DNA of 64,000 bases from Xylanibacter rodentium (GTDB lineage: Bacteria; Bacteroidota; Bacteroidia; Bacteroidales; Bacteroidaceae). The notes beneath the pieces were generated by a model that did not search any database, was not told where the DNA came from, and was given only the letters and a program-made list of their open reading frames with translations. The stretch spans positions 62,001-126,000 of the forward strand of contig NZ_JABKKE010000006.1 of assembly GCF_013166575.1 (NCBI RefSeq), in the 5' to 3' direction. Made by a program: the position numbers and the translations under genes. Shown here piece by piece: positions 63,890 through 64,000 of this stretch (the first letter of the stretch is position 1; each line of letters starts with the position of its first letter).

Positions 63890-64000
63890 TCACCTCCCCT
63901 TGACATAATACGTAACAAGATCGTACGGCATGCCTTTCACCCGTGTGGCAGAAGCACGGTTGAAATCGCCTGACGGATTTATTATATATGCCCGTTGCAG
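63890..64000 (-). CDS. DUF3822 protein, C-terminal end (partial)
   Basis: 36 codons visible before the window ends, reading LQRAYIINPSGDFNRASATR then VKGMPYDLVTYYVKGR and stop. This end and its position directly upstream of rsmD match the DUF3822 family of Bacteroidota, function unknown. It is too short to appear as a full ORF. Confidence 0.65.
   Translation of the reverse strand: MQRAYIINPSGDFNRASATRVKGMPYDLVTYYVKGR

Overview
The window reads as a chromosomal segment of a Bacteroidota bacterium, most likely Bacteroidales and probably Prevotellaceae-like. Reasons: repeated TAnnTTTG promoter boxes (in one case with TTTG exactly 19 bp upstream), few Shine-Dalgarno sites, a SprA-type T9SS translocon next to ruvA, a Y_Y_Y/AraC one-protein regulator, meso-DAP dehydrogenase, DUF4878, DUF3298 and DUF3822 proteins, and a scatter of plant-glycan enzymes. 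I see no rRNA, tRNA or CRISPR array. Genus-level placement is inference.

Layout. 1-3.5 kb: HI0933-type flavoprotein (cut by the edge), ferritin, and the KDO pair kdsA and kdsD. 3.6-9.8 kb: a large regulator of hybrid two-component architecture that has lost its kinase and phospho-acceptor residues, then a phospholipase-D/cardiolipin-synthase-like protein and an acyltransferase-3 membrane protein. 9.7-13 kb (minus): a TPR protein and an orphan substrate-binding lipoprotein with a terminator-like hairpin in its leader. 13-31 kb: GH2 glycosidase, radA, M48 protease, a small Cys/Lys-rich protein, queC, several lipoproteins, pgk, an SLC13 carrier with a NapH-like 4Fe-4S protein, ddh, an AAA ATPase and ruvA. 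31-44 kb: sprA (2565 aa), GH28, PatB-type lyase, MATE exporter, DUF3737.

44.9-56.5 kb is an accessory defense island, AT-rich in its first two thirds. Its order is XRE regulator, a frameshifted small ORF, AIPR-family protein, two m5C DNA methyltransferases, a DUF3883-type nuclease, a McrB-like AAA+ protein, a LlaJI/McrC-like PD-(D/E)XK nuclease, an unrecognised protein with an internal duplication, and a Vsr nuclease. I read it as a LlaJI/BsuMI-like multi-subunit restriction-modification system extended with AIPR, Vsr and a novel protein. The base composition changes inside the mcrB-like gene, between its N-terminal region and its AAA module, which suggests module exchange.

56.6-64 kb: a tandem SGNH (CE12-like) esterase, a four-helix-bundle (S23-like) gene bracketed by roughly 100-bp imperfect inverted repeats, dnaG, queD, queE, a cardiolipin synthase, rsmD and the end of a DUF3822 gene. 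The S23 cassette resembles a 23S rRNA intervening sequence in layout but lies between protein genes; its end sequences also occur without the gene beside ruvA. Non-coding DNA holds further structured repeats: two copies of a conserved core followed by a giant perfect palindrome (about 17.4 and 30.0 kb), a 24-bp perfect inverted repeat at 27.3 kb, and five exact-phase 22-bp tandem repeats at 44.6 kb.
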